Source: Halotia branconii CENA392
GTDB taxonomy: Bacteria > Cyanobacteriota > Cyanobacteriia > Cyanobacteriales > Nostocaceae
Direction of reading: 5' to 3'
Assembly: GCF_029953635.1 (NCBI RefSeq)
Contig: NZ_CP124543.1
Coordinates: 909,455 to 973,454 of the forward strand
DNA length: 64,000 bases
The translations under genes were made by a program, and so were the position numbers. Below, one piece after another: positions 26,445-36,051 of the stretch (the stretch's first letter is position 1; each line of letters begins with the position of its first letter). Under the pieces are notes generated by a model, which was given only the letters and a program-made list of their open reading frames with translations, did not search any database and had not been told where the DNA came from.

Positions 26445-27359
26445 CTATGGCTCAACAGCTTCGACAATCAGGTTCTTGCTGACTCTCTCTTGTAGTCTAG
26501 CTTCAATCGCAATTTTTAGGGTAGCTGTGCTGCTAGAACAAGAACCACAAGCACCTTGAAGGAGAACCTTCACATGATCGCCATCTACATCATAAAGTTC
26601 CACATCACCACCATCGGCAATCAATACGGGTCTGACTTCTTCATCCAGAACCTTTTGAATTAAGGCTATCTTTTGGACATTGGTTAATGGTCTTGGTGAT
26701 TGCTGTTGAGAGATAGCTATATTTGTAGCAACTTTCACGCCATAATTGTTGAGAGTCGGCGCAGTAGATTCTTGCTGTACAGATTTAATTATATCATCAA
26801 TATTTGCCAAACAGGAACCGCATCCGCCGCCAGCTTTGACATAATTTGTTACTTGTTCTGCATCAGTAAGCTGATTTTCGATAACTATGCGACGAATCTT
26901 AGACTCGCTAATGCCAAAGCAGCTACAAACTAATGCACCTTCGTCATCGTCGTCATGGGTGGCTAGAGGTATGCCTCGATAATTATAAATTGCTGCTTCT
27001 AGAGCTTCTTGTCCCATCACAGAGCAATGCATCTTAGCTTCTGGCAAGCCACCGAGGTAATCTGCAATTTCTTTATTGGAGACTTTTAACGCTTCATCTA
27101 AAGTTAAACCCTTGACCATTTCTGTCAACGCACTAGAAGAAGCGATCGCACTAGTACAGCCAAAGGTTTGAAAACGTGCATCTAAAATCTTATCAGATTC
27201 TACTTCAACTTTCAGATGCAATCTCAGCGCATCACCACAAGCAATGCTACCTATTTCTCCAGTGGCAAGTTTAACACCAGGTTCATCCGTTTTTGGGATT
27301 TCTCCCTGATTCTTAGGATCGTAAAACAGTTCTAATACTTTATCTGTATAGTCCCACAT
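26445..27359 (-). CDS. nifU: NifU, Fe-S cluster scaffold for nitrogenase
   Basis: A 304-residue three-part scaffold on which NifS-derived sulfur is assembled into clusters for NifH and NifB. The N-terminal IscU-like domain has Cys in GSIACGDALRL, FQTFGCTSAIASSSAL and MHCSVMGQEAL. The middle BFD-like [2Fe-2S] domain has LVCSCFGISE and GGGCGSCLANI. The C-terminal Nfu domain has LLQGACGSCSSSTATLK with its Cys-x-x-Cys pair. All cluster ligands are present. It lies downstream of nifS and upstream of glbN, in line with the conserved nifB-fdxN-nifS-nifU order. Confidence 0.97.
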   Translation of the reverse strand: MWDYTDKVLELFYDPKNQGEIPKTDEPGVKLATGEIGSIACGDALRLHLKVEVESDKILDARFQTFGCTSAIASSSALTEMVKGLTLDEALKVSNKEIADYLGGLPEAKMHCSVMGQEALEAAIYNYRGIPLATHDDDDEGALVCSCFGISESKIRRIVIENQLTDAEQVTNYVKAGGGCGSCLANIDDIIKSVQQESTAPTLNNYGVKVATNIAISQQQSPRPLTNVQKIALIQKVLDEEVRPVLIADGGDVELYDVDGDHVKVLLQGACGSCSSSTATLKIAIEARLQERVSKNLIVEAVEP

Positions 27360-27695
27360 GACTTTTGTCCTTTGTTAGTTTTCAGTTGTTAGTTGTCAGT
27401 TGTTAGGCATCACGTAAAAATAAGTTGTACAAATTTAATCTGAAACAAGCTGTTAGCTTTTCTTCCACATCAAAAGTGTTCAGGTTATTTTTGCTAGACT
27501 CCTTTAGTTGTCATTTACCATTAATTAGACACACTTCGACTACGCGGTAGTTGAATCTCGACTTCGCGGCAGTTAAGCGTAGTCGAAACTCGATTTTTGC
27601 GCACTTGTACTGAGCGACTTGTACTGAGCGTAGTCGAAGTAAGTCGAAGCAGTCGAAACTCAGTGCATCGCTGACCACTGACCACTGACTACTGA
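27360..27695. other. nifS-nifU intergenic region rich in short repeats
   Basis: 336 bases without a gene. Holds several copies of GTAGTCGAAGT/CTTCGACTAC-like palindromes (27535-27660) and, at the nifS end, the heptamer array listed separately. No promoter could be identified, and read-through from nifS is likely. Confidence 0.7.
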
Positions 27696-27706
27696 CTACT
27701 GACTAA
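27671..27706. repeat. Heptamer tandem repeat (CTGACCA/CTGACTA) overlapping the nifS stop
   Basis: Five 7-base units: CTGACCA twice, then CTGACTA three times. The array runs across the nifS stop codon, so the last NifS residues are encoded by the repeat. Expansion or contraction here would alter the protein end. Confidence 0.8.
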
Positions 27707-28895
27707 TAACCAATGACTGTTCTTGCAACCATCCTGCATTATCATTTTTGAAGGGTGAGAGAGCGCGTAAACGTTCTACAATGTTGGGCATGACTGCAAT
27801 TACTTGATCGATTTCAGCGTCTGTAGTGTAGCGACACAGGCTGAAGCGAATCGAACCATGCAGGGTGGTGTAAGGTAAACCCATTGCCCGCAAAACGTGG
27901 GAAGGTTCCAAAGAGCCGGAGGTGCAAGCAGAGCCAGATGAAGCACAGATGCCGTATTGGTTTAAGGAAAGCAGAATAGCTTCACCTTCAATGTATTTAA
28001 AGCCAATGTTAGTGGTGTTTGGCAATCTCTGCGTTGGATCACCGTTAACTTCACAGTCGGGAATAGTAGCGAGTAGAGTTTGTTCTAGGCGATCGCGCAG
28101 TCTTTTTTCTCTTTTGGTCGCCTCTTCTAAGTGTAACATCTCTAGTTCAGCCGCTTTGCCCAAGGCAATAATTCCTGGTACATTCTCTGTACCTGCACGA
28201 CGACCGCGTTCTTGGTGTCCGCCAATTAGCAAAGGACGGAACCTCACACCACGTCGCACATATAAAGCACCAATACCTTTGGGTGCATGAATTTTGTGAC
28301 CAGACAAAGTTAACATATCCACGGTGCTATTCTTCATATTCAGAGGGATTTTGCCCACTGCTTGCACCGCATCGACATGAAACAAAGCGCCATGCTCTTT
28401 TACTCTTAATCCAATCTGCTCAATGGGGAAAACTGTGCCGGTTTCGTTGTTGGCATACATAATTGTCACCAAGGCAGTGTTCCCTGTCAAGGAAGCTTCC
28501 AGCTCATTGAGATCCAACTGTCCCTGACTATTTACCGAAAGATAAGTGACACTATAACCTTGGGTTTCCAATTGTTTGCAGACATTCAGTACCGCTGGGT
28601 GTTCAACTTGGGTGGTGATGATATGTCGCTTTTCTGGTTGCGCCAACAGCGCGGCTCGAATCGCGGCGTTATCTCCTTCTGTACCACAACTGGTATAAAC
28701 AATTTCTGATTCATCAGCTCCTAAAAGGGCTGCCAGTTGTTGCCGTGCTGTTTTCACGGCTTTGCCGAGTTGTCCACCAAAGGTATGCATACTAGAGGGA
28801 TTGCCGTAGTAGTCCCTCAAGTAAGGCAACATTACTTCTATAACTTCTGGATCTACCTTAGTGGTAGCATTATTATCTAGATAAATGATGCTCAT
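27696..28895 (-). CDS. nifS: NifS, cysteine desulfurase
   Basis: A 399-residue PLP enzyme that takes sulfur from cysteine for nitrogenase clusters. The PLP-Lys is in TLSGHKIHAPKGIGALY (about 203) and the catalytic Cys in GICASSGSACTSGSLEPSHVL (about 325). The N-terminal IYLDNNATTKVDPEV is typical. Its start overlaps the fdxN stop by 4 bases (ATGA), so translation is coupled. The last few residues and the stop codon fall within a heptamer repeat array, so the C-terminus may vary between strains. Confidence 0.97.
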   Translation of the reverse strand: MSIIYLDNNATTKVDPEVIEVMLPYLRDYYGNPSSMHTFGGQLGKAVKTARQQLAALLGADESEIVYTSCGTEGDNAAIRAALLAQPEKRHIITTQVEHPAVLNVCKQLETQGYSVTYLSVNSQGQLDLNELEASLTGNTALVTIMYANNETGTVFPIEQIGLRVKEHGALFHVDAVQAVGKIPLNMKNSTVDMLTLSGHKIHAPKGIGALYVRRGVRFRPLLIGGHQERGRRAGTENVPGIIALGKAAELEMLHLEEATKREKRLRDRLEQTLLATIPDCEVNGDPTQRLPNTTNIGFKYIEGEAILLSLNQYGICASSGSACTSGSLEPSHVLRAMGLPYTTLHGSIRFSLCRYTTDAEIDQVIAVMPNIVERLRALSPFKNDNAGWLQEQSLVISQ

Positions 28896-29239
28896 ATTCC
28901 TAAGACTTCACCCTGACGCTTTTGCAATTGCTCGGAAAACTTCTGGGAATAATATTCAAACCAACGCTCCCAGTAATCTTTTTTGTTGGTTAACTTCGCT
29001 AAAGAGTGGTTGTAATTAGCAAACCAGTCTTCCCAATAATCGCCTTTCTGTTTAACGCAACCGTTGCAGGTGGGACAACCAGCTTTACATTGAGGCACTG
29101 TGTAAAAGCTACCAACACAGTTTGTACAAAGTTCAGGGTCAATCCAGTGATTACCATCAATAACCTTAACTGCACCAGTGGGACATACAGACAGACAGAG
29201 ATTGCAGGAAATACACTGGCTAGTGATTTTATAAGCCAT
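28892..29239 (-). CDS. fdxN: FdxN, bacterial-type 2[4Fe-4S] ferredoxin, uninterrupted
   Basis: A 115-residue ferredoxin of the nif region. Cluster ligands are seen in SQCISCNLCLSVCPTGAV and in PELCTNCVGSFYTVPQCKAGCPTCNGC, the second with the longer loop of nif-type ferredoxins. The start MAYKITSQCISC (29239) has AGGAGAATAATC before it. It is overlapped by nifS. In Anabaena 7120 this gene is split by a 55-kb excision element; here the frame is continuous. It probably donates electrons to nitrogenase assembly (NifB) or reductase. Confidence 0.95.
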   Translation of the reverse strand: MAYKITSQCISCNLCLSVCPTGAVKVIDGNHWIDPELCTNCVGSFYTVPQCKAGCPTCNGCVKQKGDYWEDWFANYNHSLAKLTNKKDYWERWFEYYSQKFSEQLQKRQGEVLGI

Positions 29240-29393
29240 GATTATTCTCCTTTTTTGGATGTTGGGCATGGGGCATGGGGCAATTAAGAGGAATTGGGGC
29301 AGGGTGCGGGGTGCAAGGGGGATGAAGAAAATTACCTCTTTCTCCTTTTCTCCCTGCTCCCTGCTCCCCTGCTTCTTTCATAGCCCCTAGTTC

Positions 29394-30845
29394 CTAGTCC
29401 TGAGCCTCTAATCCCTTTACATATTGCTCGTAAAACTCTAAAGCAACCTTTTCAATCACGTCGTAAGCTTCAACAGTCTGTATGCCAACTTCTTGCAATT
29501 TTTCTTGAGGACAGTTACCAATCTTGGAAACTAACACTGCTTTGCAATCTGCGATCGCTTTCATAATATGCTCGAAAGTGGCTTCTTCTCCGTATCCACC
29601 TTGACAATATTGATCAATCTTGCGGTGACTAACGAAACGAACTTCATTTCCATCCACTTCGTAAATTTGAAATTCTTTCGCATGACCGAAGTGTTGGTTA
29701 ACTAATCCGCCACCTTTGGTTGCTACTGCAACTAAGATTTTGGGAGTCTGGGCAAATTTCTTGCCAGCAAATGCCTTTTGTTTGGCTGCTTCTAGTTCTT
29801 CTTTAAATTTCTCGATACCTTCGTGAACCAGGGTACGTTTTTCCAGGTCGTATTCTGCGTCCATTTCCATGAATTTATCTTTAGTAAATTCCTGGCTGCG
29901 GTCTTCTCCTAGTAATCCGACGGCATCGGCTCGGCATTGACGGCAATGGCGCATCATTTTCATATTACCGGAGCAGTTATCTTGAACTGCTTTGAGTTCT
30001 TTTTGGGAAGGCCCGCGCTGACCTGTTAAGCCGAAGTGTGTGCCATGTTCTGGCGCAGAAATCAACGGCATGATGTTGTGCAAGAATGCACCTTGCTCAC
30101 GAATCATTTTGTTGACTTCAATCAAGTTTTGGTCGTTAACTCCTGGAATCATCACGGAGTTGACTTTACACAAGATGTCAGCTTCTCTGAGGGCTTGCAA
30201 TCCTTCCATCTGCTTTTCGAGCAGAATTTTAGCTCCTTCCACACCTCTGTAGCGTTTACGCTTGTAGTGAACCCAAGAATAAATCTGTGCGCCGATTTCT
30301 GGGTCTGTGGTGTTGAGGGTGATAGTAACGTGATCTATATTTAATTGTTTAATGCGATCGATGTATTCGGGTAGCATTAAACCGTTGGTTGATAAGCACA
30401 ACTTGATGTCTGGTGCTTTTTCTGCAATCAACTCAAAGGTGCGGAATGTCTTTTCAGGATTAGCCAAGGGGTCGCCAGGACCGGCAATTCCCACAACTGT
30501 CATTTGCGGAATCTTGCCTGCTATGACTATGGCTTTGTGTGCCGCTTCTTCTGGTGTGAGTAATTCGCTAACTACTCCAGGACGGCTTTCGTTCGCGCAG
30601 TCATATTTTCGGTTGCAATAGTTGCATTGAATGTTACAGGCTGGTGCAACTGCAACGTGCATCCGGGCATAATGGTGATGAGCGTCTTCGCTGTAGCAAG
30701 GATGTTTAGCAATCCGTTCTTTGAGCTTTTCATCTCTTTCCACGGTGGCGCTGCTTTTGCTGTCGCAGCCGCAACCACCTGATTTTGCTTGGGTTGTTGC
30801 TTCCTGATTGTCGGGGGTAATGATTTTTGTAGACGGTAGTGTCAT
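29394..30845 (-). CDS. nifB: NifB, radical-SAM FeMo-cofactor biosynthesis protein
   Basis: A 483-residue enzyme that makes NifB-co, the Fe-S-C core of FeMo-co. The radical-SAM motif is in [17 protein letters not shown], and [14 protein letters not shown] and [10 protein letters not shown] are typical NifB segments. The C-terminal 130 residues ([24 protein letters not shown]... [14 protein letters not shown]) are the NifX/NafY-like domain that binds the cofactor. I chose the ATG at 30845 ([13 protein letters not shown]); an in-frame extension to 30938 has no family match. First gene of the nif set in this window. Confidence 0.96.
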   Translation of the reverse strand: MTLPSTKIITPDNQEATTQAKSGGCGCDSKSSATVERDEKLKERIAKHPCYSEDAHHHYARMHVAVAPACNIQCNYCNRKYDCANESRPGVVSELLTPEEAAHKAIVIAGKIPQMTVVGIAGPGDPLANPEKTFRTFELIAEKAPDIKLCLSTNGLMLPEYIDRIKQLNIDHVTITLNTTDPEIGAQIYSWVHYKRKRYRGVEGAKILLEKQMEGLQALREADILCKVNSVMIPGVNDQNLIEVNKMIREQGAFLHNIMPLISAPEHGTHFGLTGQRGPSQKELKAVQDNCSGNMKMMRHCRQCRADAVGLLGEDRSQEFTKDKFMEMDAEYDLEKRTLVHEGIEKFKEELEAAKQKAFAGKKFAQTPKILVAVATKGGGLVNQHFGHAKEFQIYEVDGNEVRFVSHRKIDQYCQGGYGEEATFEHIMKAIADCKAVLVSKIGNCPQEKLQEVGIQTVEAYDVIEKVALEFYEQYVKGLEAQD

Positions 30846-31910
30846 TGAATTTCGCAAAAGTTCGGTGGACTGGGCTGCCACTGTGGGAGATGTTGTGGCT
30901 ATTATCTTGCCTAGAAATTGAAGTCGCGTCTGTCGCACTGCCCGCAGCGGTCTACCTGATAACGGTAGTTAGACGCTTGATTAAAGCGGCTTTTTACAGA
31001 GTTGGGCAAGTTATAAATCCTGGAGGTTCGGCTAGTGTGTGTCAACGTTTGGTTCTTTGGGTGGAGTTGGTACGTGCAGCCGCGACTTCTATTTACAGAG
31101 GCAAGGTGCTATCTTCATCCCTCCACTCACTCTTCGCTTCTAATTTGTGTCGGAGCGTTAAGTGATTGGCGATATAAAATTTATAGCAGTCGTTCCTAAA
31201 TGAAGCGGCTGGTTTCTCAAGGATAGAATTTATTGGATTTATTACGTTGGTACTCAAATATTGAAACCCTAGTTATAAGGGCTTTACAAGAATTAAAAAA
31301 GTTTTTTTCGGGTAGGGGTTCTAGTGTTTTTTGGCTGGGGTGCGAGTATTTATGAAGAGGGGTTCAGGATTTCTTTGTACTCAGCCACAACCCAGTAACA
31401 GTGAGGATTTCAGCCTTATTTGAATGGGTTTTGGTGCATTTTTATATGTACTCAAACTATCCTCAAATCTAGACAAAATCAATCAAGTCTTGGGGATTTG
31501 GGGGAAAAACTGGAGCAAGCTACGTCGTGCTACTCCAGATACGTGCGAAATTCAATTCTGTATCCAACATATCATTTTTTTCGAGATAAAAATGCAGTTC
31601 ATATTTTTTTAACTTTTGCTGATTCCAGATATGCAATTAGGTCTTTAAGTCTTATCTGGTAAGTCATACAAGCTCTGGAAAATAGGTGAATGGATGGGAA
31701 CTTTTTTCAAAAGATTTAATTTTTAACCTATATTTTTTTGGTTTTCACAAGCAGGAGACTTCGTTTTTACTGGTTCCTAGCTAACGAAACGCGATGCTAT
31801 AAGATGTTCTGCGATCGCAATATACTTTAGTTCTAACTGCTCATTATAAACTCTCATGGTCGCTACACTGTAGTCATAACAGCAAAACAGGGCAGCAGGA
31901 GAAAAATGTG
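30846..31910. other. Gene-free region upstream of nifB
   Basis: About 1.06 kb between divergently transcribed nifB and an oxidoreductase gene. Only short frames without family features occur. It should carry the nifB promoter, and a purine-rich AGCAGGAG site precedes the plus-strand gene (about 31893-31900). I saw no convincing NtcA, CnfR or sigma-type box by eye, nor a copy of known repeats. cnfR is not present here. Confidence 0.6.
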
Positions 31911-32855
31911 ATGAAAGCAGCAGTTATCCACCGCTATGGTTCCCCTGAAGTGTTGCAATATGAAGATGTGGAGCAACCGCAGGTTAAATCTCATCAATTG
32001 TTGGTGAAAATCCACGCTACCAGCGTTAATCCCATTGATTGGAAAACTCGCCAGGGAGCGTTGAAGTTAATTACAGGCAATAAATTTCCCAAAATTTTGG
32101 GGTTTGATATATCTGGAGAAGTGATGGCGGTTGGTGCTAATGTCACGCGCTTTAGTCCAGGAGATGCAGTTTATGGTAGTACTATATTCCCTGGAGGATC
32201 TTATGCAGAATTTGCAGCCGTCCCAGAAAAAATAGTGGCGCTTAAGCCGACAAATTTGACTCATGAGGAAGCAGCTACCATTCCCTTAGCTGGGCTAACA
32301 GCTTTGCAAGCTCTGCGAGATCAAGGTAATATCCAATCAGGACAAACTGTCTTAATTAATGGCGCGTCTGGCGGTGTGGGAATTTTTGCAGTACAAATTG
32401 CCAAAGCTTTAGGAACAGAGGTAACGGGTGTTTGTAGTACCAAAAATTTGGATGTAGTCAAATCGTTGGGAGCAGACCGTGTGATTGATTACACTCAGGA
32501 AGATTTTACCGAAGATACAGCACAATATGACATTATCTTCGATGCCGTGGGCAAGCGATCGCTTTCTAATTGCAAACGCGTCCTCAAACCCAACGGAATT
32601 TATATTACAACGTTACCTACACCGGAAGTTTTGGTGCAGAGTGTCTTAACGGCATTTCTTCCCGGTAAAAAAGCAAAATTTCTCTTTGAACAGCCTAATA
32701 CTCAAGACTTAATTTATCTCAAAGAATTGATTGAGGCGGGTAAAATTCGGACTGTAATTGACCGCACTTATCCTTTACAAGAACTAGCTGCGGCTCATGC
32801 ATATAGTGCAAGTGAACGAGCAGTTGGTAAGATTGCGATCGCTGTTGCAAGTTGA
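31911..32855 (+). CDS. NAD(P)H-dependent quinone oxidoreductase-like protein (MDR family)
   Basis: A 314-residue medium-chain dehydrogenase/reductase without zinc ligands. Seen: KAAVIHRYGSPEVLQYEDVEQP at the start, HATSVNPIDWKTRQGALK, GFDISGEVMAVGANV and the nucleotide-binding VLINGASGGVGIFAVQIAKALG (about 145-166). The C-terminus has IDRTYPLQELAAAHAYSASERAVGKIAIAV. This matches NADPH:quinone reductases related to zeta-crystallin. The ATG at 31911 follows a GTG by one codon. Its substrate is unknown and it is not linked to nif. Confidence 0.9.
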   Translation: MKAAVIHRYGSPEVLQYEDVEQPQVKSHQLLVKIHATSVNPIDWKTRQGALKLITGNKFPKILGFDISGEVMAVGANVTRFSPGDAVYGSTIFPGGSYAEFAAVPEKIVALKPTNLTHEEAATIPLAGLTALQALRDQGNIQSGQTVLINGASGGVGIFAVQIAKALGTEVTGVCSTKNLDVVKSLGADRVIDYTQEDFTEDTAQYDIIFDAVGKRSLSNCKRVLKPNGIYITTLPTPEVLVQSVLTAFLPGKKAKFLFEQPNTQDLIYLKELIEAGKIRTVIDRTYPLQELAAAHAYSASERAVGKIAIAVAS

Positions 32856-33088
32856 TATTTCTGTAGTGGGGTAGCATATCTGATGGATTCTATTGGATGC
32901 AATATTTACAGCATTTTGCAAGTAAATTTAGTCAGGGGAGGGTACGCGACAGCGCGGGGGAGTATTTTTGTAACTCACCAACTTTAAATCTGCTGTATGC
33001 ATCCGCTGGCATAATCTAGCAAAAATGAAATTTGATTATTTTCCTCAAACACTTTCTGAGTAATAAATTCGGAATCTATATAGTAAAG

Positions 33089-33934
33089 TTATTTCCCTTT
33101 AGGAATAACGGTTCTAATGCCACTTTTAACACCGATAGCATCGCCTTTGTAACGAGGGATGATATGAATACTACTGTGCATAATATTTTGCCCTGCTTCT
33201 CTATTGATGTTCATGCCGACGTTAAAGCCATCAGGAGTGAATTGTGTTTTAAGAATTTCTTGGACTTTATTGACCATCAACCAGCAAGCAGATTGTTCTT
33301 TAAATGGTAAATTAAAATAATTGCTAACATGACGTTTAGGGATAACTAAAATATGTCCTTTACTAATAGGATAACCGTCAAATATAGCATAAGCGGTTGC
33401 TGATTCTGTTAGTAAATTAAGATTTTTATGAGGATTACAAAATATACAGTGATTCGTTGAGTTGCGTTGATAATTATACTGATATAATTCCCGATTTTCA
33501 TCTAAATAAATGGAAAAAAACGGAAGTTTGACGCTACACTGATATGTTGGCTTTTTATGGATATAATGTTCTCTAAATCCTTCTTTTTTAAGATCCCTTC
33601 TTACAGCATAAAAGGCTTTACCTCCTGGTTTTAATAAATGCGATATTTCCATTAATACACGAGTTTGTTCTTCAGGAAACAAAACATTTAAAACATAAAA
33701 GCAAATGATTGTATCAAATTTTTCATGAGGATATTGGGGAAAATAATAAGGATCATAACCTGTAATATCACAACCTTTGTGGCGTAGTAATTTCACATCA
33801 TTACCAAAGCCACAACCAAAATCTAATATTTTGCCTTGGAGCAAGTTTTGATTTAATAAAAACTGGGCAGGAGATGAGAGATAAGTTCTTTCTATTGCCG
33901 TGAAATGGCTGAATTGATTTTTCTGCTGTTTCAT
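33089..33934 (-). CDS. Class I methyltransferase fused to a HIT domain lacking the central His
   Basis: A 281-residue two-domain protein. Residues about 1-150 form an AdoMet methyltransferase: ILDFGCGFGNDVKLL (motif I), DTIICFYVLNVLFPEEQ and LLKPGGKAFYAVR. From about 165 a HIT domain begins with CIFCNPHKN and AYAIFDGYPISKGHILVIPKRHVSNYF, ending GQNIMHSSIHIIPRYKGD. In HIT hydrolases the triad is H-x-H-x-H with the middle His as nucleophile; here it reads H-S-S-I-H, so the nucleophile is Ser. Catalysis by the HIT part is doubtful. The role of the fusion is unknown. Confidence 0.9.
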   Translation of the reverse strand: MKQQKNQFSHFTAIERTYLSSPAQFLLNQNLLQGKILDFGCGFGNDVKLLRHKGCDITGYDPYYFPQYPHEKFDTIICFYVLNVLFPEEQTRVLMEISHLLKPGGKAFYAVRRDLKKEGFREHYIHKKPTYQCSVKLPFFSIYLDENRELYQYNYQRNSTNHCIFCNPHKNLNLLTESATAYAIFDGYPISKGHILVIPKRHVSNYFNLPFKEQSACWLMVNKVQEILKTQFTPDGFNVGMNINREAGQNIMHSSIHIIPRYKGDAIGVKSGIRTVIPKGK

Positions 33935-34051
33935 GGGGTTTCAATATTCATGTTCTCCCTGTTTTAGCACAAGCTAACATAACACCCAGAAACTTCAGCA
34001 AGAAAGTAGACGGGTGCATCCCAGTTTTTATTTGACAACAATAGAATAAGT

Positions 34052-34148
34052 GTCATTGCGAGGAGGAACGACGAAGCAATCGCATTGACTTGTTTTTAGT
34101 CAGAGATTTTGCGATTGCTTCACTCCACTTCGTTACGTTCGCAATGAC
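34052..34148. repeat. GTCATTGCG inverted-repeat element, copy 2
   Basis: A 97-base segment with GTCATTGCG and CGCAATGAC ends and an internal GAAGCAATCGCA / GCGATTGCTTC inverted pair. Same type as 7841-7986. Non-coding. Confidence 0.75.
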
Positions 34149-34393
34149 GTTCAAAAAAGTGGGATGCTCCCAAAGTAGACTTCTTGCAAAAGTCGTTTTT
34201 TCGCGTTCTTCTTTGCGTGTTTGTGCCTACCCTGCGGGAACGCCTAAAGGCAAACGCGCGAAAAAAAAATATTTATGCAAAAGGTCTAATAACTCCTGAG
34301 CAATTTACTTAACACGTTCTCAAATCTCTGGGTTTTGAATTATCATTGAGCGATTATTTTGGCTAGGACGGATGTTAACAATCGATTCATGAG

Positions 34394-34720
34394 CTATTGA
34401 TGATTTAATAGGTGTTCTTTTCCCCATTCACAAAGAGACTTCAGAGCAGGTTCAAGGCTTTTGCCATAATTTGTAAACGAATACTCTACTTTTGGAGGAA
34501 CTTCTGAGTAACTTGTTCGGTTGACGATTCCATCCTTTTCTAGTTCGCGCAATTGTTGAATCAACATTTTTTCTGTAATTTCAGGTATCAACCGCTTGAG
34601 TTCACTAAAGCGTCTTGTTCGGTCTTTCAAATGCCATAAAATCAAAATTTTCCACTTACCTCCTAGTACTTTTAGGGTTGTCTGCACAAACACAGTTCCT
34701 TCCGTTTGATCTTCTGACAT
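34394..34720 (-). CDS. HxlR-family transcriptional regulator
   Basis: A 108-residue winged-helix regulator. The hallmarks are [47 protein letters not shown] (recognition helix and wing) and [17 protein letters not shown] chose the ATG at 34720 (MSEDQTEGT) with AAGAGG as ribosome-binding site; a longer frame to 34771 runs through the operator region. It is transcribed away from the SDR gene, and two direct repeats lie in between, so it probably controls both. No Cys that would suggest redox sensing is seen in the first half. Confidence 0.93.
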   Translation of the reverse strand: MSEDQTEGTVFVQTTLKVLGGKWKILILWHLKDRTRRFSELKRLIPEITEKMLIQQLRELEKDGIVNRTSYSEVPPKVEYSFTNYGKSLEPALKSLCEWGKEHLLNHQ

Positions 34721-34750
34721 TTGTACCTCTTGAGAATCCGAGAAGCTTAC

Positions 34751-34781
34751 CAAAAAGTAAGTACTTCTCAAAAAGTAAGTA
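34751..34781. promoter_or_regulatory. Putative HxlR operator (two CAAAAAGTAAGTA repeats)
   Basis: CAAAAAGTAAGTA occurs at 34751-34763 and again at 34769-34781, 18 bases apart, in the divergent region between the HxlR gene and the SDR gene. Tandem sites with this spacing fit binding by HxlR dimers over the promoters. Confidence 0.75.
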
Positions 34782-34832
34782 TGAGCATATTGTAGAAGAT
34801 GCTTAACTTATTTCTAACTAGGAAATAACACG

Positions 34833-35567
34833 ATGCCATCTTTACAAAACAAAGTAGCGATCGTCACAGGCTCCTCTCGTGGAATTGGACGGGCGATCGC
34901 AGAGCGATTAGGGCGCGATGGTGCGTCTGTAGCCGTTACCTATGCCAAGAACAAAGACAAAGCTGAGGAGGTTGTTGCTGCAATTAAAGCAAGCGGGTCA
35001 GAGGCGATCGCACTCCAAGTCGATGTCAAAGAAATTGATAGTGTGCGTCGCTTATTTCAACAAGTACTTGACCACTTCGGCAGGATTGACATTCTGGTTA
35101 ACAATGCGGCTGGTAAAAATATCTTCAAGCCCACCATCGAGATGACTAATGACGAATATAATAGTATGTTCGATATCACGCGTGGGGTTTATTTTGCCCT
35201 ACAGGAGGCAGCAAAACACCTGGCTGATGGCGGTCGAATCATTAGTATTTCTACGAGTGGTACGGTAATGGCGATCCCAGCTGGAGGAGCCTACTCTGGT
35301 TCCAAAGGGGCGATCGAACAGTTTAGTGCTTGTTTAGCAAAAGAATTAGGAAAGCGCGGTATTACCGTAAATACGGTTTCGCCAGGAGTTACAGATACAG
35401 ATGGGCTAGTTCTGGACGAAGAACAAGTCAATCAACTCATTGCTCAAACTCCACTTCAGCGTCTTGGTCAGCCAAAAGACGTAGCGGATGCGGTTGCAAT
35501 ATTAGTTTCAGATGATGCTCACTGGATTACAGGACAGAGCATTCGCGCCAATGGCGGCATTGCTTAA
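34833..35567 (+). CDS. SDR-family oxidoreductase
   Basis: A 244-residue short-chain dehydrogenase/reductase. Nucleotide-binding TGSSRGIGRAIAERLG near the start, LVNNAAGKN (N-N-A-G), catalytic Ser in ISISTSG, and Tyr/Lys in GAYSGSKGAIEQF (Y-x-x-x-K). The C-terminal DDAHWITGQSIRANGGIA is the common SDR ending. It is related to 3-oxoacyl-ACP reductase-type enzymes but more likely a stress- or xenobiotic-inducible reductase, given the divergent HxlR regulator. Substrate unknown; preference for NADP is suggested by Ser-Arg in the loop. Confidence 0.93.
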   Translation: MPSLQNKVAIVTGSSRGIGRAIAERLGRDGASVAVTYAKNKDKAEEVVAAIKASGSEAIALQVDVKEIDSVRRLFQQVLDHFGRIDILVNNAAGKNIFKPTIEMTNDEYNSMFDITRGVYFALQEAAKHLADGGRIISISTSGTVMAIPAGGAYSGSKGAIEQFSACLAKELGKRGITVNTVSPGVTDTDGLVLDEEQVNQLIAQTPLQRLGQPKDVADAVAILVSDDAHWITGQSIRANGGIA

Positions 35568-36051
35568 CAACTAAATTCAGAGCAAAAATAGTTACCACAC
35601 AATTTAAAACTGCCCTAGACAAAATCCAGAGCAGTCTTTAATAGAAGTAAATTATATAGGAGACTTATATTGTTGTCCCCCGGTTTATGCATAGTTAATA
35701 CTGTTATAAAACACTCTTCACTTGGTGTTCTGTACTTTACGCAAAAAATGAATAATTTTAATAGTGGCATTACAAAATTCAGAAGTTATAGGAGTCCTAT
35801 AGTAACTACATATAAGTCCAAAATATATCGATAAATTTCTGCGGGGATTACTGGTTTTTGCAGACTTAAAGCCAGTAGTTTAGGTAGGCGATCGCCATTC
35901 GTGCAACAACGCCCAAGGGTATTGTTAAGGTAACGGTTATTAGCAACTGATCAAGACACGAGTAATCATCATCAAAAGCATGAAAAATGATTAGCTCGGA
36001 CTAGCACTGCTGCCTTGGAAGTCAAAAGTCAAAATAAAATTCTAGATTCAC
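35568..36051. other. Intergenic region between SDR and response regulator genes
   Basis: 484 bases, convergent side of both genes. It contains one HIP1 site and a possible hairpin at about 35607-35636 (ACTGCCCTAG...CAGAGCAGT) but no gene. Confidence 0.5.

Noticed and set aside
30839..31165. Possible small gene upstream of nifB on the plus strand
   Set aside because: It overlaps the nifB start, shows no recognisable protein features, and has no ribosome-binding site.
31420..31662. Small frames in the gap upstream of the oxidoreductase
   Set aside because: Composition is random-like, two frames overlap each other, and no motif or start signal supports them.
34052..34299. Plus-strand frame beginning MFLVRDFAIASLHFVTFAMTFK
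   Set aside because: It runs through the GTCATTGCG inverted repeat, a non-coding dispersed element; the apparent peptide is a translation of it.
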